From the NCBI GenBank assembly GCA_965153355.1, contig OZ231126.1, positions 12,772,001 through 12,836,000 of the forward strand: a stretch of 64,000 nt of DNA, read 5' to 3'. Below the pieces are notes generated by a model, which was not told the origin of the DNA, made no database searches, and worked only from the letters and a program-made list of their open reading frames with translations. Positions 63,089 through 64,000 of this stretch are shown here, one piece after another. Position 1 is the first letter of the stretch. Each line of letters starts with the position of its first letter. The position numbers and the translations under genes are program-made. The stretch comes from Flaccisagitta enflata. Taxonomy: Eukaryota > Chaetognatha > Sagittoidea > Aphragmophora.

Positions 63089-63319
63089 GGGACGAAGAGC
63101 ATAAACCAAAAGTCTCTGTTGAAGGATTAGGAAAATTGATTTGGGGCAACACCGGAGCTGTTACCGACGATGAAATCTTTGAAGAAATCCTTGGAGAAAT
63201 AATCAACGACGAAGTCGTCAACAACGACGACGACGACGTCGTTATGGAGACGCCTAACGGGGAAACGACGACGTTTTCGATGGCAACGAACAGCCGACCC
63301 CTCGACGATTTTTCCCAAC
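63089..63319 (+). CDS. Candidate internal exon of an unrecognised host gene
   Basis: Bounded by acceptor cttcttgcag (63079-63088) and donor GTGAGTG (63320). It is 231 bp (77 codons), phase 1 on both sides. The frame reads GDEEHKPKVSVEGLGKLIWG, then NTGAVTDDEIFEEILGEIIN and an Asp-rich stretch, METPNGETTTFSM and RPLDDFSQR. It is acidic with helix-like spacing and no domain I can name. The phase matches the candidate exon at 61561-61948, so they may be one gene, with the intron occupied by CTAT repeat, MITE and family H DNA. (AAC)n starts 16 bp after the donor. Confidence 0.5.
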
Positions 63320-63335
63320 GTGAGTGTTTGTAGCC

Positions 63336-64000
<665 letters not shown>

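Overview
This window is repeat-dominated eukaryotic nuclear DNA, most probably from an invertebrate animal. Two observations support this: a degenerate BEL/Pao LTR retrotransposon (a superfamily known from animals), and one short locus with eukaryotic GT-AG splice signals. There is no operon layout, and I recognise no rRNA, tRNA or CRISPR. The species cannot be fixed. Almost all long open frames here are microsatellite or minisatellite translations and are not listed as genes.

Layout. Region 1-30.8 kb: long simple repeats (CT/GA, GT/CA, CTT/GAA, CTTT/GAAA, GTT) alternate with foldback or MITE-like elements (1.09-2.03, 2.58-3.17, 4.02-4.63, 6.06-6.62, 8.28-9.22, 10.90-11.64, 19.11-19.97, 27.80-28.31 kb). 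Two dispersed families that carry their own simple repeats are mixed in. Family H has a 5' end near ACAAGGCCGGATACACGG, a GGAC/GTCY tetranucleotide core, and a terminal hairpin followed by CTAAAAA; it resembles the Helentron-associated (HINE, pearl, mini-me) class. Family G has GC-rich subterminal inverted repeats flanking a ~20-bp tandem core. Region 30.83-39.42 kb: a minus-strand BEL/Pao element with ~910-bp LTRs and a poly-Q gag, lacking reverse transcriptase and RNase H, sitting inside an ATC microsatellite. Region 43.58-50.08 kb: a 6.5-kb minisatellite of 31-bp units with ~1.43-kb higher-order structure, interrupted by a family G element. Region 55.77-58.34 kb: an array of a 16-bp palindrome at mostly 20-bp spacing ends just upstream of a strong TATA box, inside a possible LTR; then a 29-bp A/B alternating satellite and a 307-bp direct duplication with a short gag-like or unknown frame. 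Region 58.37-59.61 kb: a four-unit ~155-bp tandem bracketed by a 15-bp minisatellite. Region 61.56-63.32 kb: two candidate exons of an unrecognised host gene whose intron holds a CTAT repeat and a mariner-like MITE nested in a family H copy. The window ends in ~660 bp of (AAC)n.

How it fits together: the mobile families contain microsatellite or minisatellite cores and several copies sit inside microsatellites, which suggests that transposition and repeat expansion feed each other. The two BEL LTRs differ largely by 1-2 base indels, so some frameshifts may be residual sequencing error. All functional statements are from reading the sequence; no search was run.
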